In this document: in pieces, positions 7,401 through 12,740 of the stretch | Numbering within the stretch: position 1 is the first letter of the stretch | How the letters are laid out: every line of letters begins with the position of its first letter | DNA from: Collinsella sp. | Lineage (GTDB): Bacteria; Actinomycetota; Coriobacteriia; Coriobacteriales; Coriobacteriaceae | Direction: 5' to 3' | DNA length: 12,740 bases | Assembly: GCA_019414245.1 (NCBI GenBank) | Contig: DXMK01000016.1 | Location: 1 to 12,740, forward strand | Position numbers and translations under genes: made by a program | The notes under the pieces: generated by a model | The model's input: only the letters and a program-made list of their open reading frames with translations | Databases searched by the model: none | What the model was told of the DNA's origin: nothing

Positions 7401-9182
7401 TTACTCGTTGAGTAGTCTCACGGCTTCGGCGGCCATGGTCTCGACCGTCATGCCGTTCTGAGCGAGCAGCTCGTTGGGGTCGTAGCGGTCGGGGAAGCCC
7501 TTGGCAATGCCGAAGGTGCGCGTGCGCACGGGCGTGCAGGCCAGGTAACACGCCACACGCTCGCCCCAACCGCCGTCCAAGACGCCGTCCTCGAGGGTGA
7601 CGACAACGCGATGCTCGGCGGCAAGGCTGTCGAGGAACTCGCGGTCGAGTTCGGTTGCGAAGCGCGGGTTGACGAGCGTGGCCTCGATGCCGTACTCGGC
7701 AGTCAGACGGTTTGCCACGCGCTCGCCCAGCTCAAAGAAATCGCCAAGCGCGAGCACGGCAACGTCGCGGCCCTGGCGCACGACGTTGTAGCGAGCGACG
7801 CCGTAATCGTCGCCCTCGGCAGGCGCCAGATCGGGGCGGCTTACCAGGCCAATGCCCGGCACACGGATCGCCACAGGATGCTCGCGGTGGTCGAGCGACC
7901 AGCTCAGCATGGACAGATATTCCTCCATGCAGGCCGGCGCCAAGTAGCGCATGTTGGGAAGACCGCCCAGCATGGAAATATCAAAGAACGAAAGGTGCGT
8001 CTCGGATGTGGTGCCAAAGATCGACGCGCCAAACACCAGGATGGTTGCGGGGACATCGTTGAGGCACAGGTCGTGCCACAGCTCGTCGTAGGCGCGCTGC
8101 AAAAACGTGCCGTACACACCAAAGACTGGCTTGGCACCCGAGCGCGCAAGCGCGGTGGCAAAGGTCACGGCGTGCTCCTCGGCAATGCCCACATCGACGA
8201 ACTGTTTGCCGGCGGCGGCGCGAAGCTCGGGTGTAAAGCCCATGATGTAGGGCGTGGCGGCCGTGATGCCCACGACCTGCGGATCGTGCTCGATGACGGC
8301 GCTGAGCGCCTCGCCCGTAATGTCGGCATAGGTGCGCGGCGCAGGCTCGCTCGGATGGCCCGGGCAGAGCTTGCGCCCAGTCGCCATGTCAAACGGACCC
8401 ACATGATGCCAGCGCTCGGGGTCGCTCTGGGCTGGCTCAAAGCCCTTGCCCTTTGCGGTGGAGACGTGCAGCACGATGGGATGATCGATATCGCGCAGCT
8501 CCTGCAGCGTGTCGACCAGGGCCAACACATCGTTGCCGGTGTCCAGATAGCAGTAGTCGAGCCCCATCGCGCGGAAAACGTTGCGCTCACAGGTGCCGTT
8601 GCTGGCGCGTAGCTCGGCCAGATTGCGATACAGGCCACCGTGGTTTTCGGCGATGGACTGGTCGTTATCGTTGACGATGATGATCAGGTTGCTGTCGAGC
8701 TCGGCGGCATTGTTAAAGCCCTCAAACGCCAGACCGCCCGAAAGCGAACCGTCGCCAATGATGGTGATGACGTTGTACGCATCGCCCGCCAGGTCACGAG
8801 CGTGCGCCAAGCCGCAGCCCAGGCTCACCGACGTGGAGGTGTGGCCCATGGCGAACAGGTCGTGCTCGGACTCGTCAGGATTGGCAAAACCAGAGGCCTC
8901 GCCGTAGCGTGCCGGGTCGATATAAGTGTACGCGCGCCCAGTCAGCGCCTTGTGGGCGTAGGTCTGGTGCGAAACATCAAAGACAATCTTGTCGATGGGG
9001 GAGTTAAACACGCGATGGAGCGCAACCGTAAGCTCAACGACGCCCAGGTTGGGGGCAACGTGCCCGCCGACGGCGGCGGAGCTTTCGAGGATGGCGTGGC
9101 GGATCTCGCCGCAGAGCAGCGGAAGCTCGGCGCGATCGAGAGCCTTGACGTCCTCGGGCGTTGTCGTTTGCGTAAGCAGCAT
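7401..9182 (-). CDS. dxs: 1-deoxy-D-xylulose-5-phosphate synthase, short second type
   Basis: Thiamine-diphosphate enzyme joining pyruvate and glyceraldehyde 3-phosphate to make DXP, the first step of the MEP isoprenoid pathway and a precursor for thiamine and pyridoxal. At 593 residues it is shorter than the usual 620-640. Visible residues are His41 (GGHVAPNLG), His72 (DVSHQTYAHK), His114 (GHTSTS), the cofactor motif GDGSLSGG (143-150) with Asn171 (VNDND), the proton-relay Glu335 (DVGIAEEHAV) and VYGTFLQRAYD (356-366). Variants such as SHQTY for GHQAY, GDGSLSGG for GDGAMTGG and SIAENHGG after NDND mark the alternative DXS type that I recall from many Firmicutes and gut actinobacteria. GGAG lies about 12 bases before the ATG, a long spacing. 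It is a single gene with its own terminator. A related transketolase-like function cannot be fully excluded. Confidence 0.9.
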   Translation of the reverse strand: MLLTQTTTPEDVKALDRAELPLLCGEIRHAILESSAAVGGHVAPNLGVVELTVALHRVFNSPIDKIVFDVSHQTYAHKALTGRAYTYIDPARYGEASGFANPDESEHDLFAMGHTSTSVSLGCGLAHARDLAGDAYNVITIIGDGSLSGGLAFEGFNNAAELDSNLIIIVNDNDQSIAENHGGLYRNLAELRASNGTCERNVFRAMGLDYCYLDTGNDVLALVDTLQELRDIDHPIVLHVSTAKGKGFEPAQSDPERWHHVGPFDMATGRKLCPGHPSEPAPRTYADITGEALSAVIEHDPQVVGITAATPYIMGFTPELRAAAGKQFVDVGIAEEHAVTFATALARSGAKPVFGVYGTFLQRAYDELWHDLCLNDVPATILVFGASIFGTTSETHLSFFDISMLGGLPNMRYLAPACMEEYLSMLSWSLDHREHPVAIRVPGIGLVSRPDLAPAEGDDYGVARYNVVRQGRDVAVLALGDFFELGERVANRLTAEYGIEATLVNPRFATELDREFLDSLAAEHRVVVTLEDGVLDGGWGERVACYLACTPVRTRTFGIAKGFPDRYDPNELLAQNGMTVETMAAEAVRLLNE

Positions 9183-9211
9183 CGTTGTGGGTTACTCCAT
9201 GCGAATCGTGC

Positions 9212-9232
9212 GCCGGCACTCCCTCGGCCGGC
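9212..9232 (-). other. Short GC hairpin in the dxs leader
   Basis: GCCGGC arms (9212-9217 and 9227-9232) enclose nine bases, 30-50 bases before the dxs start. It could shape the leader RNA, but a six-base GC stem is common by chance in DNA of this composition. Confidence 0.25.
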
Positions 9233-9306
9233 ACAATTGCACAAGACAGTCTCGCACATTTTGGCGTTTGATATGTGACGGCGGCGCGGTAATTCGCCAA
9301 CTGGTG

Positions 9307-9324
9307 GGGCAAAACGTTTTGTCC
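9307..9324. promoter_or_regulatory. Palindromic operator candidate between dxs and the HD gene
   Basis: CAAAACGTTTTG (9310-9321) is a perfect 12-base palindrome, extended by GG/CC on both sides after one mismatch. A central CG in A/T-rich arms is the look of LacI-family operators. It lies 126-143 bases from the dxs start and 87-104 bases from the HD gene start in the divergent intergenic region, so it could control either. No regulator gene is nearby. Confidence 0.45.
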
Positions 9325-9410
9325 GATGCCATACTGGTAAATTCGATGATGATTTTATTCATTGCGCGCAGGCCGCGGCTTGCCGCCGAGCGCCGCCGGA
9401 AGGAGGCCGC

Positions 9411-9968
9411 ATGTCCGATACCGTTCGTGCCGAGAAAATCGCGCGCGAGGTCGACGATGCCGCCCGTCAGCTTGCCCAGGCGGGCCGCTTGGACCTGATG
9501 CATGAGTTTATCCAACATGGCGATGTGACGGTCTATACGCATGTGACCTCGGTAGCGCGGGCAAGTCTGTCCTTTGCCGAGCGCCTGGGCCGCGTCGGTA
9601 TCTCCGTCGACCGCTTATCGCTGCTGCGCGGGGCCCTGCTGCACGATTACTTTCTCTATGACTGGCACGATCCCGACCCAAGCCATCGACTGCATGGCTT
9701 TCGTCACCCGTTTTTTGCCTTGGCGCGTGCGGAGGAAGATTTTGAGCTGACGCCGCGCGAGCGGAATATTATCGTACGGCATATGTTTCCGCTGGTACCG
9801 GTGCCGCCGACGTGTCGTGAGGCATGGATTGTGTGCCTGGCGGATAAATGGTGCGCACTGCGCGAGACGATTGCCGGCCGTCTGCCGCGCAAAGGCGGCG
9901 CGAACGATTTGAACGAGGGCCCGAGTGACGGCTCGCGCAAAGAATCGAACGAAAAGAGGAGTGGGTAG
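9411..9968 (+). CDS. HD-domain phosphohydrolase-like protein
   Basis: A predicted cytoplasmic metal-dependent protein of 185 residues. HD-superfamily residues appear in order: His44 (VYTHVTSVAR), the paired His78-Asp79 (LLRGALLHDYF), His99 (GFRHP), His124 (IIVRHMFP) and Asp145 (CLADKWCA). This is the pattern of a one-domain HD phosphohydrolase related to those acting on nucleotides or second messengers; the substrate is unknown. The C-terminal 30 residues (from about 155) are polar and probably disordered. AGGAGG lies five to six bases before the ATG. The gene ends three bases before the next start, so the pair is almost certainly co-transcribed and coupled. I recall similar HD proteins next to CmpB-type membrane proteins in other anaerobes, which suggests a joint role. 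Confidence 0.87.
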   Translation: MSDTVRAEKIAREVDDAARQLAQAGRLDLMHEFIQHGDVTVYTHVTSVARASLSFAERLGRVGISVDRLSLLRGALLHDYFLYDWHDPDPSHRLHGFRHPFFALARAEEDFELTPRERNIIVRHMFPLVPVPPTCREAWIVCLADKWCALRETIAGRLPRKGGANDLNEGPSDGSRKESNEKRSG

Positions 9969-9971
9969 ACG

Positions 9972-10991
9972 GTGGGAACCGCGATCGACATGGCATTTGA
10001 CGGCGCGACGCTTGCCGCCTGTCCGCTCTCGGCGCTGGTACTCTCGTTTGCCTTCTACGGTTTTTGCGGCTGGGTATGGGAGTCGACAGTCTGCGCCATG
10101 CTCAACCACGGACGCTTTGCCAACAGCGGCTTTTTGCTAGGGCCGTGTTGTCCCATCTACGGTGCGGGCGGCATTGCGTGCTGGTTGCTGCTGCGTGGAA
10201 TCCCAGACGCCTCGAGCCAGTTTGTCGCTGCCGCGCTCGTATGCAGCGTGATCGAATATAGCGTGGGCGTGCTGTTGGAAAAAACGACGGGTGCCCGGTT
10301 TTGGGATTACTCGCATCTGCCGTTTAACCTGCACGGACGCATCTGCCTGTACTGGGCCTGCGCGTTTGGCTTGGGTGCGTTGTGTATTTGCCGTTTAGTG
10401 GAGCCGGCATTGCTGGGGCTGCTTGGCCATCTGCCGGTGCTAATCGTGCGCTTGGCCGCCTTTATCGTCGCGGTCGCGATGATGGTCGATGCGGTGTGCT
10501 CGTTGGCGAGCTGGCGGCGTCTGTCCGATCAGCTTGAGCGTGTGCGTGCCGACCTTGCCGACCGCATCAATGAGTCGCTTGCCGACGCCTCCGACTCTAT
10601 GCTCGAACGTATTCCCGATTCGGCGATTGACTCGGTGGCGCAGACGCATATCCGCGGTCGCGCCGTTAACGCTTGGCTGGCCGAGCTGGGCGACGCGGCG
10701 CTCGATGCCCTGCGCGAGAAGACTTCGATGCCGACGTTTATCTCGGATGGTGCTCGCGGCCTGGCGCTCGCTGCCCGCCGCGTGGCCGATGCCGCGCCGA
10801 GTATGCCGCGTCCGTCGCTCGGTCGTCGCCTTGCCGGCAAGCGCATGAGCCGCCCGGTACCGAGCGTGTCACTCAGCCGCCGCGACCTACGCTTCTTTAA
10901 CGCCTTCCCGCGTCTGCGCATCAATCGTTACGAGGGTGTCATTCGAGCTACCGACCTCCGCGACCGAGCCCGCGAGCTGTTCCGGCGCTAG
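9972..10991 (+). CDS. CmpB-type membrane protein (putative ABC-transporter type IV family, DUF1113)
   Basis: A 339-residue protein. Its N-terminal 180 residues carry about five membrane helices and the family hallmarks WVWES (34-38), RFANSGFLLGPCCPIYG (48-64), EYSVGVLLEKTTGARFWDYS (95-114) and FNLHGRICL (118-126). The C-terminal half is soluble, with a predicted helical stretch (about 185-290) and a basic tail. Despite the family name no transported substrate is established. GTG at 9972 is taken as start because GAGGAG lies about 10 bases upstream; ATG at 9990 is the alternative. It directly follows the HD gene. The C-terminal extension of about 150 residues is longer than in minimal members as I remember them. 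No own terminator is seen; the next hairpin is at 11181. Confidence 0.85.
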   Translation: MGTAIDMAFDGATLAACPLSALVLSFAFYGFCGWVWESTVCAMLNHGRFANSGFLLGPCCPIYGAGGIACWLLLRGIPDASSQFVAAALVCSVIEYSVGVLLEKTTGARFWDYSHLPFNLHGRICLYWACAFGLGALCICRLVEPALLGLLGHLPVLIVRLAAFIVAVAMMVDAVCSLASWRRLSDQLERVRADLADRINESLADASDSMLERIPDSAIDSVAQTHIRGRAVNAWLAELGDAALDALREKTSMPTFISDGARGLALAARRVADAAPSMPRPSLGRRLAGKRMSRPVPSVSLSRRDLRFFNAFPRLRINRYEGVIRATDLRDRARELFRR

Positions 10992-11068
10992 CTGGGACGG
11001 GCGCGCTCACGGCTCCCTTGCTTGCGTATTTCCCGTTGGTTTCGCGTCCGTTGCCGCTCCGTTTCCAA

Positions 11069-11164
11069 GATTACGGCACCGTTGGAGATGGCACGATCTG
11101 GGTCGAGCCGGTCGAAGAAGTCATCCGCATCCGCACCGGCGAGCACGGCCCCGCCGCGGTGTAG
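11069..11164 (+). pseudogene. Orphan C-terminal fragment of a P-II nitrogen regulatory protein (GlnB/GlnK)
   Basis: One + strand frame ending at the TAG at 11162 reads DYGTVGDGTIWVEPVEE then VIRIRTGEHGPAAV. This matches the last 30 or so residues of P-II proteins: the C-terminal signature GDGkIfV followed by the conserved IRIRTGE and a terminal AA(V/I). The nucleotide-contacting Lys/Arg after GDG is Thr here. Upstream in the same frame the protein no longer looks like P-II, there is no T-loop or N-terminus, and the CmpB gene ends only 77 bases earlier. About 80 residues are therefore missing. A terminator follows 17 bases later, as for a real gene end. This looks like a deletion or recombination remnant. 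A short functional peptide from a TTG start is unlikely. Confidence 0.72.
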
Positions 11165-11180
11165 GACAATCTTTCGCCTG

Positions 11181-11210
11181 ACGGGCGTGCCTCTCTTGGG
11201 GCACGCCCGT
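11181..11210 (+). terminator. Terminator hairpin behind the P-II remnant
   Basis: ACGGGCGTGCC and GGCACGCCCGT form a perfect 11-base-pair stem with an eight-base loop, followed by TCTCGTCT. It presumably once ended the P-II gene and now serves the HD-CmpB pair. It also overlaps the likely promoter of the HAD gene. Confidence 0.75.
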
Positions 11211-11223
11211 TCTCGTCTACAAT
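11196..11223 (+). promoter_or_regulatory. Probable promoter of the HAD phosphatase gene
   Basis: TACAAT (11218-11223) matches the -10 consensus at 5 of 6 positions. TTGGGG (11196-11201) is a weak -35 at 16 bases and lies in the loop of the terminator hairpin. It would give a leader of about 20 bases before the AAGGAG and ATG at 11252. Confidence 0.45.
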
Positions 11224-11251
11224 ATCGTGCAGACGAAGGAGAGGCACGCTC

Positions 11252-12109
11252 ATGATCAAGATGTTCGCGAGTGATTTAGACGGAACGCTGCTGAACGCAC
11301 TGCATGAGGCGGATGGGACCATCCGCCGTGCCATCCGCGAGCTGACCGGGGCTGGCTTGCATGTGGTTCCCGCGACTGGACGCTCGACGTTGCCGATCGG
11401 CGAGCATGGCTTTACGGGCCTGGCGCTTGACGCCTGCTGCTCCAATGGGTCCATCGTGCGCGACAGCCATGGTGAGGTGCTCAAGACCTGGACCATCGAT
11501 CCGCAAGTCACTGAGGAACTGCTCAAGGCGTTTCCGGACATTTGCTTTGATTGCTCCACGCCCGATGGCATGTACTCGAGCGGTTCGTTCGAGATGCATC
11601 AGGCGGGCTTTAAAAAAGACAGTCCTATCAAGCGCATCGTGATGCGTGGCATGCGTGCGCGTGGCGGGTATCACGAGGAACAGTATTTCGACCAGTCGAT
11701 TGGTGACATCCTGCGCCACGATGTGTGCAAGATCAACTGCCGTGTGACCTCGCCCGAGTTGGAGCGTGACCTTAAGGCATATCTTGCCGAGCGCTCGGAC
11801 CATGTGGTCAACGCGCCGTTCGATCCGGTGATGTTCGAGATCACGGACGTGGCATGCAACAAGGGCGAGAGCGTGGCCTGGCTGGCGGGCTACTACGGTA
11901 TTGCCGAGGACGAGGTCGCGGTCTATGGAGACGGCGGCAACGACATCGCCATGCTCAAGCGTTTCCGCCACAGCTACGCGACCAAAAACGGCAGCGATGC
12001 AGCCAAGGTCGCCGCGAGCGCAACTATCGGCAGCTGCATGGTCCACGCCGTCCCCAAACACATGCTCGCCACCATGCGCACGCAGAACTCCCGCACCATC
12101 ATCGAATAA
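11252..12109 (+). CDS. Cof-type HAD-superfamily phosphatase
   Basis: A cytoplasmic phosphatase of the HAD IIB (Cof) class, 285 residues, usual length. Motif I is DLDGT (8-12) with nucleophile Asp8 and acid/base Asp10; motif II Thr42 in VPATGRS; motif III Lys204 in CNKGESV; motif IV GDGGNDIAML from Gly226 with Asp227 and Asp231 binding magnesium. The cap domain lies between about 85 and 190. Such enzymes act on sugar phosphates, flavin mononucleotide or pyridoxal phosphate; the cap does not reveal which. AAGGAG precedes the ATG by about 10-12 bases; ATG at 11261 is a weaker alternative. It appears to be a single-gene transcript, and its last base is the first base of a long palindrome. Confidence 0.92.
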   Translation: MIKMFASDLDGTLLNALHEADGTIRRAIRELTGAGLHVVPATGRSTLPIGEHGFTGLALDACCSNGSIVRDSHGEVLKTWTIDPQVTEELLKAFPDICFDCSTPDGMYSSGSFEMHQAGFKKDSPIKRIVMRGMRARGGYHEEQYFDQSIGDILRHDVCKINCRVTSPELERDLKAYLAERSDHVVNAPFDPVMFEITDVACNKGESVAWLAGYYGIAEDEVAVYGDGGNDIAMLKRFRHSYATKNGSDAAKVAASATIGSCMVHAVPKHMLATMRTQNSRTIIE

Positions 12110-12139
12110 TGTGACAAAGGGACTGTCCCTTTGTCACAT
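12109..12139. repeat. Perfect palindromic hairpin (REP-like) directly after the HAD gene
   Basis: Two perfect 15-base arms (12109-12123 and 12125-12139; ATGTGACAAAGGGAC and its complement) surround one T. The first base is the last base of the HAD stop codon. No T-run follows, so it is not a classical terminator. It would still make a very stable RNA 3' hairpin. Core AAAGGGAC...GTCCCTTT is shared in form with 7063-7090 and 12416-12460. Confidence 0.8.
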
Positions 12140-12180
12140 GGGAGATACCGGCTTTTGGCGTATAGGACTATTACGCTTTC

Positions 12181-12403
12181 GCCACCAACAAATTTCGAGT
12201 TATTCGGCCTGTCGGAGGACGTTAAATGGCTAAAGATGCCCTCTCGGGAACATTCATGCCTCTAATGGTGTTTGATTCGGTGACGTAAGTGCGCAAATGG
12301 GCATGTATACGCTCAAATAAGGACAAAAACCCTCAGATAATCCCGGCGGTGCATTTATACAGAACCAGTAGCGTGGCCGAATAACTCGAAAAATGTAGGT
12401 GGC
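12181..12403. mobile_element. MITE-like element with 29-base inverted ends
   Basis: The ends 12181-12209 and 12375-12403 are inverted copies, 26 of 29 bases matching, including a perfect 17-base inner block (TTTCGAGTTATTCGGCC). The 165-base interior has no coding frame that looks real. An inverted-ended, non-coding element of 223 bases fits a miniature inverted-repeat transposable element. I see no clear target-site duplication in the flanks, so an old insertion, or a large structured RNA element, is possible. I have a vague memory of similar sequence being dispersed in Collinsella genomes; this is unverified. Confidence 0.6.
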
Positions 12404-12415
12404 AGTTCGGCGACA

Positions 12416-12460
12416 AGCTCGGGTATGGCAAAGGAACTGTTCCTTCGCCATACCCGAGCT
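12416..12460. repeat. Long hairpin, REP-like family member
   Basis: AGCTCGGGTATGGC and its complement pair over 14 bases, then after one A/C mismatch AAGGAA pairs with TTCCTT around CTG. The inner core AAAGGAACTGTTCCTT differs from AAAGGGACTGTCCCTT at 12116-12131 by one base in each arm, a compensating pair change. It lies about 27 bases before the promoter of the small ORF. Confidence 0.7.
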
Positions 12461-12486
12461 CCGATCTTCTGAAATACGAACAAACA

Positions 12487-12516
12487 TTCGCATATCTAAC
12501 TGCGCTTTGATAGAAT
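12487..12516 (+). promoter_or_regulatory. Probable promoter of the small membrane-peptide gene
   Basis: TTCGCA (12487-12492, 4 of 6) and TAGAAT (12511-12516, 5 of 6) are 18 bases apart. A transcript starting near 12523 would have a leader of about 58 bases containing the hairpin at 12546-12580. Confidence 0.55.
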
Positions 12517-12545
12517 CGGTATCGTTGACGGCAGTTCCATGTGCC

Positions 12546-12580
12546 GGGCAGCGCCCTCCATCTGATGGGAGGTGATGCCC
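12546..12580 (+). promoter_or_regulatory. Leader hairpin that covers the ribosome-binding site of the small ORF
   Basis: GGGCA (12546-12550) pairs with TGCCC (12576-12580), and CCTCCAT (12555-12561) pairs with ATGG-AGG (12565-12572, one bulged G) around a three-base loop. The excellent Shine-Dalgarno sequence GGGAGGTGA lies in the right arm, and the ATG follows immediately. Translation would need this structure to open. Confidence 0.65.
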
Positions 12581-12697
12581 ATGACCGATTTGATTGATTT
12601 CGTGAAGCTCCTGACCGCTTTGGTCTCGCTCCTCACGACGCTTATCGGACTTTCCGAGGCACTCAAGCAACGTTCGAAGCAACGTAAGACGATATGA
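12581..12697 (+). CDS. Small one-helix membrane peptide, 38 residues (candidate type I toxin or small regulatory protein)
   Basis: An ATG directly behind GGGAGGTGATGCCC opens a 38-codon frame ending in TGA at 12695. The peptide starts MTDLIDFVKLL, continues with a hydrophobic helix (about residues 4-26, rich in Leu, Thr and Val) and ends in a basic tail (KQRSKQRKTI). Strong Shine-Dalgarno sequence, clear promoter and plausible membrane-peptide composition argue for a real gene. One helix plus charged tail, an RBS held in a hairpin and a structured, repeat-rich neighbourhood resemble type I toxin genes (Fst, TxpA, Ldr kinds), but there is no sequence match I can name and no antisense antitoxin RNA is proven. 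A membrane-bound modulator is an alternative. The last 43 bases of the window after it hold nothing recognisable. Confidence 0.62.
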   Translation: MTDLIDFVKLLTALVSLLTTLIGLSEALKQRSKQRKTI

Positions 12698-12740
12698 GAA
12701 AGCCATTTGGGTCGCCTCCCCCGCGGCGCAGCTTCTTTCC

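Noticed and set aside
7611..8612. A 333-codon open frame on the + strand opposite dxs
   Set aside because: It lies wholly antisense to a well-conserved enzyme gene. Its product is His/Arg/Gly/Ala-rich without domain motifs, as expected for the mirror frame of GC-rich codons.
10936..11181. Short + strand frames at 10936-11181 and 11022-11255
   Set aside because: They overlap the CmpB gene end, the P-II remnant in another frame and the terminator; composition is Arg-rich noise. The frame with real homology is the third one, ending at 11164.
11276..12061. A 261-codon - strand frame opposite the HAD phosphatase gene
   Set aside because: All four HAD motifs are intact on the + strand, and the reverse frame has no recognisable features.
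12181..12403. Intact insertion sequence
   Set aside because: The element is only 223 bases and has no transposase frame, so at most it is a non-autonomous derivative.
12254..12706. A 150-codon - strand frame covering the small ORF, hairpin and MITE-like element
   Set aside because: It runs through three unrelated non-coding elements and antisense to the better-supported 38-codon ORF. No domain is visible and no good start signal was found.

Overview
The window looks like chromosomal DNA of a high-GC gut actinobacterium of the class Coriobacteriia, most likely Collinsella or a close relative. This rests on GC-rich coding sequence with good Shine-Dalgarno sites, protein types familiar from that group, and intergenic hairpin repeats that resemble Collinsella repeats as I remember them. 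No database search was possible, so the taxonomy is an inference.

Region 1 (1-2590, + strand) is a compact three-gene ABC exporter with one ATPase and two ABC-2-like permeases, joined by start/stop overlaps. It has its own promoter and ends at a strong hairpin. Its base composition is visibly more AT-rich than the rest, which suggests transfer. The ATPase has features of the lantibiotic-immunity/bacitracin-resistance class.

Region 2 (2625-7020, - strand) is a complete glutamate/polar amino-acid importer. In transcription order it encodes a Tat-type lipoprotein binding protein, two permeases and an ATPase, followed by a class-I-glutamine-amidotransferase-like gamma-glutamyl hydrolase (peptidase C26). 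A promoter lies before the binding-protein gene, and a hairpin after that gene may set the ratio of binding protein to membrane parts.

Region 3 (7020-7400) has no gene. It holds one short REP-like hairpin and a regular array of three long inverted repeats spaced 80-81 bases apart. Region 4 (7401-9182, - strand) is a 1-deoxy-D-xylulose-5-phosphate synthase of the shorter, second sequence type, closed by a textbook terminator.

Region 5 (9183-11250) begins with a divergent intergenic stretch containing a perfect 12-base palindrome. An HD-domain protein and a CmpB-type membrane protein (DUF1113 family) follow as a pair. Behind them lies the orphan C-terminal end of a P-II nitrogen regulator gene, without the rest of the gene but still with a terminator. 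Region 6 (11252-12109) is a Cof-type HAD phosphatase.

Region 7 (12110-12740) has no large gene. It holds a perfect 15-base-arm palindrome, a 223-base MITE-like element with 29-base inverted ends, another long hairpin, and a 38-codon ORF for a one-helix membrane peptide. The ribosome-binding site of that ORF is folded into a hairpin, an arrangement typical of type I toxin mRNAs. The two repeat-rich intergenic regions and the small ORF are the least explained parts of the window.
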